A stretch of DNA of 64,000 nt from Mycoplasmataceae bacterium (GCA_029009155.1 JAQXJX010000021.1:103846-167845); one strand, 5' to 3'. Positions 40,009 through 53,928 are shown, counted from the first letter of the stretch. Translations and numbers: made by a program. Notes: generated by a model not told the origin, from the letters alone.

Positions 40009-41634
40009 CTATTTGTTTTTCTCATTAAAAAATTTTGCTGACTTTTCAATGAAATAAGTAAATATTGGGTCAACGTTGTTAGGTTTACAGTGGAATTCAG
40101 GGTGATATTGGCATGCAATAAAACATCTTAATTTATCATTTTCTACAAATTCAACAACTTGTTTTTCATGGTAAGAACCAAACATTGTTGATTTAATTCC
40201 AACTGTTTCAAGACTTTCAATAATGTCATTGTGGAATAATGCATAACGGTGACGATGTCTTTGTTCAATAGTTTGACTATTGTAAAGTTTGTGTGCAATT
40301 GACTTAGGTTTGATTGTACAAGTTTGATTTCCAAGTCTAAATGATCCATCAATTAGATCAATAACACGTTTTTTAGTATCTAAATTAAATTCAGTAGAAT
40401 TAGCATTTTCTCAACCTAATAAGTTTCTTGCTGCTTCAATACATGTTAATTGCATTCCTAAACATATTCCTAAGAAAGGAATATCATTTTCTCTGGCATA
40501 TTTAATAGCAATAAGCATTTGGTCAATACCTCTTTCACCAAATCCACCAGGTACTAAAATTCCACCACAATCTTTTACCAATTCACTAATATTTTCTTTA
40601 GTAATTTGTTCTGCTTCTATTCATTTAATTTCAACATTTGTATGGATAACATATCCAGCTAATTTAATTGCTTCAATTAATGAACAATAAGCATCATGTA
40701 AATCTGTATATTTTCCAACAAGAGCAATTTTAGTTTTATTTTCAATTTTCTTGATGTCGTTTATATAAGAGATTCAATTAGAGAAAGTATTTTTGCTTGA
40801 ATCATATTTTAATCCAAAGTAATCATAAATTGATAAGTGGATATTTTGTTCATAAAATTTAACTGGAACTTCATAAACAATTTTAACATCAGAAGAAATA
40901 AAAATTTTATTTTCAGGAATATGACAATTTAAACTAAGTTTAACAATAGTTGATTTTTCAACAGGGAAACCAGTTCTTAAAATTAATAAATTAGGAGTTA
41001 TACCTAATGAACGTAATTCTTTTACTGAGTGTTGAGTAGGTTTTGTTTTAACTTCACCACTAGTAGAATTTAAAGAGATTAATGGAGAAAGTAGAATAGT
41101 TAAAACATTTTGTTCTCCATATTCAATAATGAATTGACTTAATGCTTCAATGAAAGGTGCACTTTCCATGTCACCAACAGTACCACCAATTTCAATAACT
41201 AAAAAGTTAGGTGATTCTGTATTAATTAAGTGATAAATTTTATCTTTAATAGCATTTGTAACATGAGGAATAATTTGAACTGTTTTTCCACCATAGTTTC
41301 CTTCACGTTCACGTTTAATTATTTCGTTGTAAATTCTTCCAGAAGTTACATTTGAAGCTTGAGTTAATTCTTTTTCAATGTAACGTTCATAATTTCCTAA
41401 ATCAAGGTCCGTTTGAGCTCCATCTTTAGTTACATAAACTTCACCATGTTGACCAGGAGCCATATTACCAGGATCAACATTCAAATATGGGTCAAATTTT
41501 AGCATGCTAATTTCATTGCCTAAATTTTTTAAAATTTTTGCAATTGATGAAACTGCTACACCTTTTCCTAATGAACTATAAACTCCTCCAAAAACAAGTA
41601 TTACTTTTGTCTTTTTATTGTTTTCTTTTTGCAT
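40009..41634 (-). CDS. pyrG: CTP synthase
   Basis: Converts UTP to CTP with glutamine as nitrogen donor. The 541-residue protein has the synthase domain start [41 protein letters not shown] and [11 protein letters not shown]. The glutaminase domain follows with GICLGMQ (catalytic Cys), and [11 protein letters not shown] carries the His and Glu. The usual VVSSLGKG here reads VYSSLGKG, a mild variation. Three or more TGA Trp codons are present. Confidence 0.97.
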
Positions 41635-41763
41635 AATAAATTTTTCCTATTTCCTACATAAAATAATATTTTACCTAAAATAATAGTTATTTATAAAAAT
41701 AATTAAGTAAAAATAAGATAAAACTAAATTTAAGGTAAAATTAATGTAATACATAATTATATA

Positions 41764-44172
41764 ATGAAAAATAATATGAGAAGGTTTGGAATTTTTAAAA
41801 AATTTTTATTAACATTGTCATTAATAGCAACGTTTCTTTTGTTTGTAACTGGAAATATTTTTTGCAAAAATAGCAAAAATGTAGATACACTAAACCAACA
41901 AACTAATTCATTGACAGAAGTTGAAGAAAAATGAGAATATGTAGAAAATGCTCCTGCTTCAATAATAGGTGGAGATACAGGAACATTTAATTTTAAATAC
42001 AATCTTGATACAATGGAAGCAATCATTTATTATGATAATGCATGTTATAGTAGTGATTTTGCTGCTAATGAATTAAATTTTAATGATGGTTATTTTGATT
42101 ATGTTTATCCTCAAACATCCAAACTTGTTCATTTAAAATTAATTCAAATTGGTGAAGTTCATGAACATGCACCAACATTACATAATACTTTTGCAGGATG
42201 TCTAGGAATTAAAAAAGTAATCATTCCTGAAACTGTAAAAATTATTGGTGAAGGATGCTTTGAAAATTGTTTTCAAATTTTATCTGTTGATTTATCAAAA
42301 GCAATTTATTTAGAAAGAATTGATAATTACGCTTTCCAATCATGTGTTAAAAATACACATAAGGTTTATATTTCTAACACAGTAACAAAAGTGGGTAAAA
42401 AAGTTTTTTATGATAACAAAATTCCATTACAAGAAAATAATGTTTTATATTCTGAATCTGACATAGGATTTAGACGCTGGTGTCTTGGAACCTGTGACTT
42501 ATCAAAAGAACCAACTGCCGATGGATTAACAATTATGGATTCAACATACGCAATTGCTCCATATGCTTTTGAAGGATGTAGAAATATTAAAGGTGATCTT
42601 ACTATTTATGACACAGTTCAAGAAATTGGTGAATATGCCTTTAAAGATACTGGTTTAAGTGTAAATGAAACAGGTGTATGTACTTCAGTAGCTGGAGGTC
42701 ATTACAAAAGATGGTGCTTAGGAATTATTGATTCTACTCTTGCATCTACTCAAACTGGAGTTGTTAAAATTCCTGCTGAAACTTACTACATTGCTCCATA
42801 TGCTTTTGCTTCATGTGTAAATGTTACTGGTTTTTCATCAGATGGACAAATGATTGAAAATAGAATTAATATTCCAAGATCTACAGTAAGAATTGGTGAA
42901 TATGCATTCTATAACTGTAAAAAGATAGTATCGAGTGATGATGAAAATGGTGAATTATCATTTGGTCAAAATAGTAGTTTAACTACTATTTGTGATTCTG
43001 CATTTGCTTTATGTCCTATTAGAGGAGATATGACTATCCCAAGTACAATTACATACTTTGGTAAGAATGTTTTTACTGAAATTAATAAGACTACAAATGT
43101 ACCAGGTGCAAGATTAAATAGAATTTTCTTTGAAAATACAGATCCTGATTCTATTACCTTTGGAGAAAACTGGAACGGAGTTTCTACCCTTAGAATCATG
43201 AGTGATACTTCTTCTACAATTCATGTTCCTGTAGGAACTAAAGGAACAAGCTATCCTCACGTTGGTTATATGGGAAGACCAAATTTTGGGTTTCAATTTT
43301 ATTCAGTAATTGAGGGAATTCCTACTAAAAAATTTGAATGAGATTTTGAAAGAACAAATTTCCAACCAGGACAAACAATTGATGTTACTTTAACTGTTGA
43401 TGAAGAAGCTTCTTCCATTCCAAGTGAAGATATAATTTGAACAGTTAATTATTCTGAACCAGGTCCTGATAATTATGCCTCAGTTGAAGAAATTGATCCT
43501 TTATTACATAAATATAGAATCACTTTCAACATGGTTTCAAGCCAACCTAAACCTATTCAAGTAAGAATTAAAAATTACCCAGCTAGTCCTTTAATTCGAA
43601 CAGTTGTTATTACTTCTCCTGTTGTAGCAGATGAATTATCTTTTAAAGAAAATAAATATGATTTTATGGAATTTAAAACTGTTAATCTTACAGTTGGAGA
43701 AAAATTCTTTACAAGAAATTTATCAGAAAATGTTTATGACAGCAATAACATTCAAGTAACAACAGGACTAAAATTTTCTTTAGTTTCTGTTAGTGGAAGT
43801 TTCCCAGATTTCTTAATTATTGATGAAAATACAGGCATCATTAGTGGTAAATTTGAAGATCTACAAAAAACAGGAATGGTTTCAATCCGTGTAGAAGCTA
43901 ACGGTTTATCTGGCCAATCTACACCATTCTGTTTTGTTCCAAAAATTCCTTCAGATAGTTGAACAAGAAAATTAGAATATATTCTTATTGGTGCAACTGG
44001 CGGAATTATTTTGCTAGGAACATTAATTGCTTTAATTTTTACAAAAATACACCATAACAAGGTAAGAAGAAATATTCTAAAAAACCTTGATGTTCAACAA
44101 ATAGAAAAACCAAAAGCTACTCGTAAGCCTAAAAAGAAAGAACCATATGATCCACACAAAATATGAAAATAA
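41764..44172 (+). CDS. BspA-like surface protein with LRR_5 repeats and Ig-like domain
   Basis: An 802-residue exported protein. An N-terminal signal segment (FKKFLLTLSLIATFLLFVTG) is followed by BspA/LRR_5 repeats (about residues 120-480) with units such as IPETVKIIGEGCFENC and a twice-repeated RWCLG motif. Two beta-rich domains follow; the second, with FPDFLIIDENTGIISGKF, looks like a bacterial putative Ig domain (He_PIG). A membrane helix (YILIGATGGIILLGTLIALIF) and a basic tail end it. Three Trp codons in the repeats are TGG while those in the flanks are TGA. No Shine-Dalgarno precedes ATG 41764. Adhesion is the likely role, by family. Confidence 0.87.
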
Positions 44173-44215
44173 TATATTGATTAATTTTTAGGTAATTTAA
44201 AATTGTTATTAGTGT

Positions 44216-47002
44216 ATGAAAAATCATAATAAACGTATAGATATAGATAAAACTTTTAAAAATATTGATAATCCTCAAACTTATACTGTTGATAATATAG
44301 TAAGTACTTTAAATGTAGATCAAAATAACGGATTAGATGATAATAAGGTTAAAGAAAATCAAGAAAAATATGGCAAAAATATCTTAGAGCAAAAAAAGAA
44401 AAAGCCTATTTTTCTTGTTTTTTTGATGCAATTTAAAGAAGTAATGACAATAATTTTACTTATTGCTGCAATTATTTCTTTTATCCCTCTAATTGTTAAT
44501 AAAAATAGTCAAATAGCTGAATGAGTTCAACCATTTGTTATTCTTTTAATTGTTTTATTAAATGCAATAATTGGAACAATACAGTGTGTAAAAGCAGATA
44601 AAGCAGTGGAATCATTAAAACAAATGAGTGAAACACAAGCTAAGGTTATTAGAAATGGGATAACTTTAACCATTCCATCAAGTCAAGTTGTTGTTGGTGA
44701 TATTATTGATTTTGAATCAGGTGATAAAATATCAGCTGATGCAAGACTAATTGAGTGTAATAACTTAAAAGTTATAGAATCTTCATTAACTGGTGAATCA
44801 TTAGCTGTTGAAAAAAATGATGCAACAATTTGAAAAAATGATACTCCATTAGGTGATCGAATTAATATGGTGTATTCGAGTTCTATGGTTGTATATGGTA
44901 GTGGAAAAGCTATAGTAACAAATGTAGGAAAAAATACTGAAATTGGTCATATAGCCTCAATGATCCAAGAACATAAACCTGAAAAAACCTTATTACAAAA
45001 ACAAATAGCTAAATTTAGTAAATGATTATCTATTTGCTGTGTAATTTTATGTTTTATTGTTTTATTTTTGCAAATTGCTAAGACATGATCATTAATTGAG
45101 ATTAATCCTATTAATATAATAGGCCCAATTATGGTTGCGGTAAGTTTAGCAGTTGCAGTAATACCTGAAGGATTACCAATAGCAATTACTATCATTATGT
45201 CAATTGGTGTGACAAGAATGGCAAAAGAAAATGCTATTGTAAAAAATTTATCAGCAATTGAGACATTGGGTTCTGCCTCAATTATTTGTAGTGATAAAAC
45301 CGGAACACTAACACAAAATAAAATGACTTTAGTTCATGTTTTTGATATTAAAAATAATGCTGAACATGTAGTATCTAAAAAAATGGATGAAGAATCAAAA
45401 AAGATTTTAGAATATGGAACATTATGTTGTAGTGCCTCTTATTCAAAAACAAATGATAGTGAAAATTTTACAGGTGATCCTACTGAAATTGCAATTATTC
45501 GTGCTTTAAATGACTTAAATGTTTCACAAGCTGAAATTAATAAAAAATATCCTCAAATCCATGAAATAGCCTTTGATTCTAATCGGAAATTAATGTCAAC
45601 TATAAACAAGTTTAATGATAAATATTTAATTGTAACTAAAGGCGCAATTGATCAATTAGTAGAAAAATCTAATAACTCTAAACAAGAAATTGATAATCTC
45701 TTAAAAAAGAATACCCAATTATCTTCTGAAGGAGAAAGAATTATTGGAATAGCTTATAAGATTATTGATAAATTACCAAAAATAATAGATAGTAAAACAA
45801 TTGAAAATGATTTATCAATTATGGGATTGGTATCAATGATTGATCCAATTAGAGAAAATGCTAAAGTATCTATTCAAGAATGTATTAAAGGTGGAATAAA
45901 GGTAATCATGATCACTGGTGATCATGTTGTTACTGCTAAAAAAATTGGTAAAGACCTTGGAATTTTTAATGAAGGTGACTATGCAATTACAGGTGCAGAG
46001 TTAGATAAAATGAATGATAATGAATTCATGCAAAAAATAGAAAAAATTTCAATTTATGCAAGAGTTTCACCCGAAAATAAATTTAGAATTGTTAAAATGT
46101 GACAATCATTAAATAAAATTGTTGCCATGACAGGTGATGGAGTTAATGATGCTCCAGCTTTAAAACAAGCACAAATTGGTTGTGCTATGGGAATTACAGG
46201 AACTGATGTTTCAAAAGATGCTGCTGATATTATTTTAGCTGATGACAATTTTTCTACAATAGTTGAATCTGTAAAACAAGGTAGAAATGTCTTTAATAAT
46301 ATATTAAAAGTTATTAATTTCTTGCTAGCAACAAATATAGGTGAAGTAATTTCTATTATTGCAATCTTATTAATATCATGAAAAAATGATGTTGTTGTTG
46401 AACCGTTAAATGCAATTCAAATATTATGGATTAATTTATTGACAGATTCTCCTCCAGCTATTGCTTTAGGATTAGAACCAATGAGTAGAAATATTATGTT
46501 TGATAAACCTCGAAATCCTAAACAAGGAATTCTTGCTAATGGTTTGCTAACAAAAATTGCTTTAGAAAGTTTATTAATTGGTGTTGTAATGACAATTGCT
46601 TTCTATATTGGACTTACTACATTTAAAGATACACCAAAAGCCCAATCTGCAGGAAGTACAATGGCTTTTATTACATTATTTTTTGCTCAAATGGTCCAAA
46701 TATTCTCCTTAAAATCTAAATACAGTATTTTTAAAACAAAAATTTTCAATAATAAGTTGTTAATATATACAACTCTAATTGCAACAGGATTAACTTCTAT
46801 AGTTTCATTTGCATCACCAATAGCAGAAAATGGATTTAAAATGATGACATTTTATGATGAATATTGATATTTATACCTATATATATTACTATTGTCAATT
46901 GTTGTTCCGTTCATATACTTTGAAAGTGAAAAGAAATTATTGCTAATGCATTCAAAAAGACAAAATGTCATACATGAAACAAGAACTAAAATTTTAGATT
47001 AA
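44216..47002 (+). CDS. Ca2+-type cation-transporting P-type ATPase
   Basis: A 928-residue type II P-ATPase, probably exporting Ca2+. It shows [10 protein letters not shown], the membrane motif [14 protein letters not shown] (the PEGL box of Ca2+ pumps, against TPEM in MgtA), the phosphorylation site [10 protein letters not shown] with Asp360, [23 protein letters not shown], and [16 protein letters not shown] in the C-terminal membrane region. Frame is continuous with TGA as Trp. It follows the BspA-like gene by 43 bases and ends at a strong terminator. Confidence 0.92.
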
Positions 47003-47008
47003 ATTATC

Positions 47009-47038
47009 AGCCATAGTGTTTACTATGGCTTTTATTTT
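47009..47038 (+). terminator. Terminator after the Ca2+-type ATPase
   Basis: AGCCATAGT (47009-47017) and ACTATGGCT (47022-47030) form a perfect 9-bp stem with a 4-base loop, followed by TTTATTTT. Confidence 0.88.
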
Positions 47039-47138
47039 GTAATTTTATGTTTTTGTGCAGACAATTATGTTTTATATTTATTTAAATAAATAACTTAGTA
47101 AATATTTGTTTTAATAATAAAATATATATGTTTTATAG

Positions 47139-48518
<1,380 letters not shown>

Positions 48519-48543
48519 TTAAAGGCTTTTAATTATTAATAGT

Positions 48544-49530
48544 ATGACTAAAAAAATAGCGATTTTAGCAAGTGGTGGAAATTCGTCAGCAATGAACAAT
48601 GCTATTATTACTTTAGTTCGTAAGGCTAAAATGTATGGCATTGAAGTAGAATTAATTTATGATGGTTACAAAGGATTATTAGAAAAGAAATTTGTTAAAC
48701 CTGATTTACAAGTTCTTTCTTACTTTAATAATAAGGGTAACGTTATTATTGGTTCTGCTAGAAGTACAAAATTCCGTGATCCAGAATACAAAAAACAAGC
48801 AGCTGAATTTTTAAAAGAACGTGGTATTGATACTTTATTTGTAATTGGTGGAGATGGCTCATATCAAGGCGCTTATTTATTAAGCAAATTTGGTGTAAGA
48901 GTTATATGTCTTCCTGGTACAATTGATAATGATATTCGTTCTACTGAAGAATCAATTGGTTTTTCAACAACATTAAATACAATTGTTACAAGTATTGATG
49001 CATTGAGAGATAGTTTTGATTCTCACTCAGGTGTATGTATTGTTGAAGTTATGGGAAGAAGATACCCAGATCTTGCAATTTATGCCGGAATTGCAACTGA
49101 TTCAGAACTAATTATTACTTGTGAAAATGTAATGACTTCACAACAAATTCTTGAAGTTGTTAACCGTTCATGAGAAAATAAACACCGTTGCTGTATGATA
49201 GTTGTTACAGAACAAATATATGGTAAAGATGGCTTACCTACTTTAAAAGACATTGCTAAAGAAATCGAAGAAAAAACTGGAAGAACAACACGTGTTTGTG
49301 TATTAGGACACACACAACGTGGAGGTGTTCCAACTGCTGAAGATCGTTATATAGCCAACACATTAGCATCTTATGCTTTAGATGTTGCTGTGAATGAATC
49401 AGGTAACTATGCAATTGGTATTAAATTAGGAAAACCACACGCTGAACCAATTGATAATGCATTAGCAATTGATGCTAAAAAGCCTAATACTGAAATACTT
49501 AAAAAGTATTTTAAATATAATTGTTTTTAG
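48544..49530 (+). CDS. pfkA: 6-phosphofructokinase
   Basis: ATP-dependent phosphofructokinase, 328 residues. ILASGGNSSAMNNAI replaces the usual GGDAPGMN loop, which is a little unusual, but FVIGGDGSYQGA, LPGTIDNDI (catalytic PGTIDND), VEVMGRRYPDLA and LGHTQRGGVPTAEDR are all conserved. One TGA Trp at 49171-49173. It lies between eno and pyk; transcription is probably common to all three. Confidence 0.95.
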
Positions 49531-49550
49531 TGAGACTTAGGAGGAAAAAT

Positions 49551-51071
49551 ATGAGTCAAGAAATTCAAACTTTTTATAAACGTACTAAAATAGTTGCTAC
49601 ACTTGGACCAGCTATTACTCAAAAGTTATGAAACATGGAAATGTTTAATGACCCAAAAAATGCTGAATCTAGAAAAAAAGCATATGAAAACATGGAAGCT
49701 ATTATTAAGTCAGGTGTTACATGTGTACGTTTGAATTTTAGTCATGGTGACCATGCTGAACAAATTGTAAGAATTAATGTTCTACGTGAAGTTGCAAGTA
49801 AATTACACCGTAATATTGCAATCATGTTAGATACAAAAGGACCTGAAATTCGTGTAAACAAATTCGATCCTGAAACAGTTACAGTAACTGCTGGAAGTAC
49901 TGTAGAAGTATATACTAAAGAAAACATTATTGGTAATGCAACTAAATTTAGTGTAACAGATTCTACAGGTACATACAACATGGCTAATGATGTTAAAAAA
50001 GGCCAATTAATTTTAATTGATGATGGTAAATTAGAATTAAAAATTTTAGATGTAGATGCTGCTCGTGGATACATTAAAACAGTTGCATTAAATACACATG
50101 CAATTTCAGAAAAAAGAAGAATTAACTTACCAGGAAGTGATTACTCAATGCCATTCTTATCTGATAAAGATCGTGATGACATTAAATTCGCTTGTGAACA
50201 ACACTTAGATTATATTGCTGCATCTTTCTGTAATAGTGCTGCAAATGTTCAAGAAATTCGTGATATTTTAAAACAAAATGGTGGTGAACACATTCAAATC
50301 ATTAGTAAGATTGAAACAAATAGTGCTATCAACAACTTAGATAGTATTATTGAAGCTAGTGATGGAATTATGGTTGCTCGTGGTGATTTAGGATTAGAAA
50401 TTCCTTACTACGATGTACCTTATTGAGAAAAACAAATGATTCGTAAATGCCGTTATGTTGGTAAACCAGTAATCGTTGCTACTCAAATGTTAGATTCTCT
50501 TGAAAGAAATATTCAACCTACAAGAGCAGAAGTTACAGATGTATTCTTTGCTGTTGAAAGAGGTACTGATGCTACTATGTTATCAGGTGAATCTGCAAAA
50601 GGTCAATTCCCAATTATTGCTGTTAAAACAATGGCATCAATTGACGTTAAATCAGAATTATTATTTGATTACGACCGTGCTATTAATGTTTACTTTAAAA
50701 AGACACCATTTAGTTCTCAAATTAAGAAAACTGTACTTAAGATTGCTGAAAAAGTTGTTCCATCTGGCGAATCAATTGCTCCTATCTTCCCATATAACTT
50801 CTTAGTTTTATTTACAAATGATAGAACTTTGATCCAAGCAATTTCAAACATTCGTCCAGCTGCAACAATCATTGTAGTAACAAGTGATAAAACATTATTA
50901 AATGCTTTTGCAATTAACTATGGTATTCAAACTTATTATGTTGAAGATTTGAATGCTGCAAAAGAACAATATGTTCAAGTTTCAAAATTAGCAACTAACA
51001 TATTTGAAGCAGCTGACAAACCAGCTACATCAATTGCTTTCTTTGATGATAAATTTCACGAAGTTGCTTAA
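49551..51071 (+). CDS. pyk: Pyruvate kinase
   Basis: Makes pyruvate and ATP from phosphoenolpyruvate. The 506-residue protein has KRTKIVATLGPAI, VRLNFSHGDH, MLDTKGPEIR, the IISKIETNSAINNLDSI catalytic Lys motif, MVARGDLGLEIP, VIVATQMLDSL and MLSGESAKGQFP. An extremely good Shine-Dalgarno (AGGAGGA) precedes ATG 49551. Last gene of the glycolytic run, followed by a terminator. Confidence 0.97.
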
Positions 51072-51093
51072 TTAATATTTAATTAAAAAAATA

Positions 51094-51127
51094 AATTTCT
51101 ACCCTTAATTATGGGTAGAATTTTTTA
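51094..51127 (+). terminator. Terminator after pyk
   Basis: AATTTCTACCC pairs with GGGTAGAATT, about 10 bp with an 8-base loop, then a run of T at 51121-51126. Confidence 0.85.
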
Positions 51128-51401
51128 TTTTTATTATGGAATACATTAGTATTAAAGTAGTGGATGTATTGTACAAAAAGGCTCATTAATATTTAAATCT
51201 ACTAAAATTGGTATCGATAACAATACAAGTAGGATGTAAATAATTAACAAAAAGTCATGAAGTTAGTATGCAAAAAAAACTAAAATTCAATCTTCTGTTT
51301 TTTTGTTTTATAGATAGATCAAAAAATAAAAAAATGTTAATTACTTTTAATATATTTTTATTCAATTACTTCATTTTTTTACTAAGCTGTTAACTATATT
51401 T
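51128..51401. other. Gene-free stretch upstream of ssrA
   Basis: About 270 bases with no credible reading frame, no tRNA and no strong hairpin. Runs of A and T suggest either a decayed gene or an AT-rich upstream promoter region for the highly expressed tmRNA. Confidence 0.5.
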
Positions 51402-51421
51402 CATATAGTATAATCTATATG
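51402..51421 (+). promoter_or_regulatory. ssrA promoter with palindrome around the -10
   Basis: TATAAT (51409-51414) is framed exactly by CATATAG (51402-51408) and CTATATG (51415-51421), a perfect 7-bp inverted repeat. The tmRNA 5' end follows 20 bases after the -10. Confidence 0.55.
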
Positions 51422-51433
51422 AATATCAATCAT

Positions 51434-51840
51434 GGGGGTGTCACGGCTTCGACATGATTAATTAGTTATTCAAATGCAGTGGGGTATGCCCCTTATAGCT
51501 AGAGACTGTCAAGTGCAGAATCAAACAACGACAACGTTAACATGGACCAATCATTCATGGCTAACGCAATGTCAGCTCAATCTCAACTTAACTACGCATT
51601 TGTAGCATAAGTTAATTGTGTTTAGGTGATAGCTATTTATTCTTTTAGGCTAACACGTTAAAACAAAAGAATATATTGTAACGATGCTAATAATTACAAT
51701 GAATTTAATCTTAGCTATACCTAATGGTGGAGGTCTATTATCCATATAACATTAGATGAAGATTGTAAGAATAGACTAAACTGTAGTATTTGTTTAATTG
51801 TTAATTGTGGAAATGGGTTCAATTCCCATCATCTCCACCA
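51434..51840 (+). ncRNA. ssrA: Transfer-messenger RNA (tmRNA)
   Basis: GGGGGTG (51434-51440) pairs with CATCTCC (51830-51836) before A and an encoded CCA, forming the alanine-tRNA-like end with T arm GGGTTCAATTCCC. The tag frame resumes at GCA 51515 and stops at TAA 51608, giving 31 residues that end QLNYAFVA; other mycoplasma tags are likewise long and end in a similar NYAFA-like sequence. The tag contains no Trp codon. tmRNA with SmpB rescues ribosomes stalled on broken messages. Confidence 0.97.
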
Positions 51841-51850
51841 TAAAATATTA

Positions 51851-51878
51851 AATCTGGAAGGTTATTCCAGATTTTTTT
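51851..51878 (+). terminator. Terminator after ssrA
   Basis: AATCTGGAA (51851-51859) and TTCCAGATT (51865-51873), a perfect 9-bp stem with a 5-base loop, followed by TTTTT. Confidence 0.9.
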
Positions 51879-52002
51879 GTTAGTTATATATTGATATGTT
51901 ACTATACATAGTGCAAAATGTTGGTACAACTAACAAATAACTTTATATCATTAACATAAATTATATTTTTTGGTATAATAAAGTACTTTATTATATTTTG
52001 GT

Positions 52003-53826
52003 ATGAAATTCACACAAAAAAACAATAGTTTTCCTACAAAAACTAAATATAAAGCCTGATACTTTATTTGACCATTCCTTGCTTCATTTTTTTTATGTAG
52101 TTTAATTTTTGGCTTATCATTCTTTTGTCCAGATTTTTTATTTAGCAAAATTGATTCTTTTTCTAATTACTTATCTACCTGGATATTTGAAAAACATCCA
52201 AATTATTCCCCTTGTTTTTATTTATTCTGAATAATTAAAGGTTTACTTGGATTATTCTCCATATTATTTGGTGGCCTTATAATTAGACAACTTGCATGTG
52301 CTTGAAATCTTAAAAAATGATATTTTAGCTTTGCAAGAGAGCAAGCTAAAATTATTAATTCATGCAACCCTAAAAATTTTAATGACAAAGTTGCTTTGTT
52401 TATAGGTATTTGTGATGATTTTATGCCAAACACTTTATTACAAACAGCCAATCAAACTTATAAAAACATAGATGTGTGACTTTGTGATGATTCTAAAAAT
52501 GAAAAAAATAGAGAACTAATTAACAGTTTTGCAAAAGAACATGGTTTTTTTGTTATGAGAAGAGACCCTGAACACAAAAAAATGCATAAATCTAAAGTTG
52601 GAAATATATTTTATTGATTAAATAAATATGGTTCTAAATATGACTATGTTTTTGAAAATGATTCTTCTTCAGTTGTAACTTCAACTTTTGTTGAACATTG
52701 TTTATGCTATCACCATTCAGAATTATTGAAAGATAAAAAAATTGGTGGAATTATTTGTAATGGAATGTTTTATTCAACAAAAAATTTATTAACAGATATT
52801 TATTCTAAATCTTTCCAAGTTGTTTTATCATTAGAGTACCAAAAATGATTAATGCCTTTTGAAAAAGTTTTAACTCTTAATGGATGATGCACATTTTACA
52901 AAATAGAAGATTTAGCTAAAATTCCTCTTAATGAAGTGGAATGTTCTGTTTGTGATTCAGCAAGAGGAATGTGATTAACGAAAAATGGTTATACTAATTT
53001 GTATAATCCATTTGATTTTGGTGGGAAAATCTCAGTTCAAAATATTAGAGCTTTAAAAAATCAAAGAATGAAATGAACATCAGGGGATTATTTCATCTAT
53101 AAATCACCATTAAATTCCAGATATTCAAATATTTTTGAAACATTTACTACAAAGATTTATATTTATTCATTAAGTATAATTGTTCTTTTAGTATTTTTGT
53201 TAGGATTATCTGATGTAATTTTGACACTTGCATTGAATATTTTTTATGTTAATTGAACAACAATTCTTTTTTTAAGTTTGTTTACAATAATTACATTTTT
53301 TGCTTTTTGCATATTTTGTTTTATTAACAATTATCCACTTTTTAAAGTTTTATGATATGTAATTTTATCAGGTATTTTATTTACAGCAATTTCATATAAA
53401 TTATTATGACAAATGATTGTTAGAGGATTTATAATGCATACTACTTCTGTCTTAACTTGTGTTACAAGAAAAGATATTTACTCTACGACTATTAAAGAAA
53501 AAATACGAATGTGCTTATTTGACTTATTGGTGGTTTTGTTTGGCGTTGGATTATGTTTGACATTAACATTTACTTTAGGGTCAGGAAATACCAACCCATC
53601 AATTTCTGTATTTGAATCAACAGGATTATTAAATAATTGAAGTATTTGATTAATTTTATTTCCTTTTATTTCTATGCCTTCAATTTTATACATATTCATG
53701 GTATGAATTGGTGAAATTAAAGTTAAAAGAGGCTATGACCCAAATCAAAAAACATTTGCTATTGAAAAGGAAGATTTCCGTTATAATTGAGTTGAAGAAA
53801 TAAAGTCAGAATTCTTAAATAAATAA
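52003..53826 (+). CDS. Membrane glycosyltransferase, family 2-like (processive type)
   Basis: A 607-residue polytopic glycosyltransferase. Two N-terminal membrane helices are followed by a cytosolic GT-A domain (about residues 115-370) with FIGICDDFMPNTLLQ, the VWLCDDSKN strand, an ENDSSSV acidic motif in the DxD place, and QRMKW resembling the QxxRW of processive enzymes. Four to six C-terminal membrane helices end it. Such proteins extrude polysaccharide such as glucan or galactan. Trp is mainly TGA. A second, diverged copy lies at 57326. Substrate is unknown. Confidence 0.85.
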
Positions 53827-53886
53827 TTTCTTTATTCAAATGATTTGTATTAAGATATATAAATATTCTAAAAACAAACTTTTAAG

Positions 53887-53916
53887 TATAATAAATATAT
53901 TAAGTTTAATATATTT
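53887..53916 (+). promoter_or_regulatory. ptsH promoter with adjoining perfect palindrome
   Basis: TATAAT (53887-53892) is followed immediately by AAATATATTAA, GT, TTAATATATTT (53893-53916), 11-bp arms with a 2-base centre. The transcription start would fall inside the palindrome, fitting an operator or a 5'-end hairpin. AAGGAAAA before ATG is the Shine-Dalgarno. Confidence 0.45.
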
Positions 53917-53928
53917 TAAGGAAAAAAT

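Noticed and set aside
51770..51840. A separate tRNA gene at the 3' part of the tmRNA
   Set aside because: The T arm and acceptor belong to the tRNA-like domain of tmRNA; there is no anticodon arm.
52218..52451. Minus-strand frame inside the first glycosyltransferase
   Set aside because: It is antisense to a continuous 607-codon gene and has no recognisable features.
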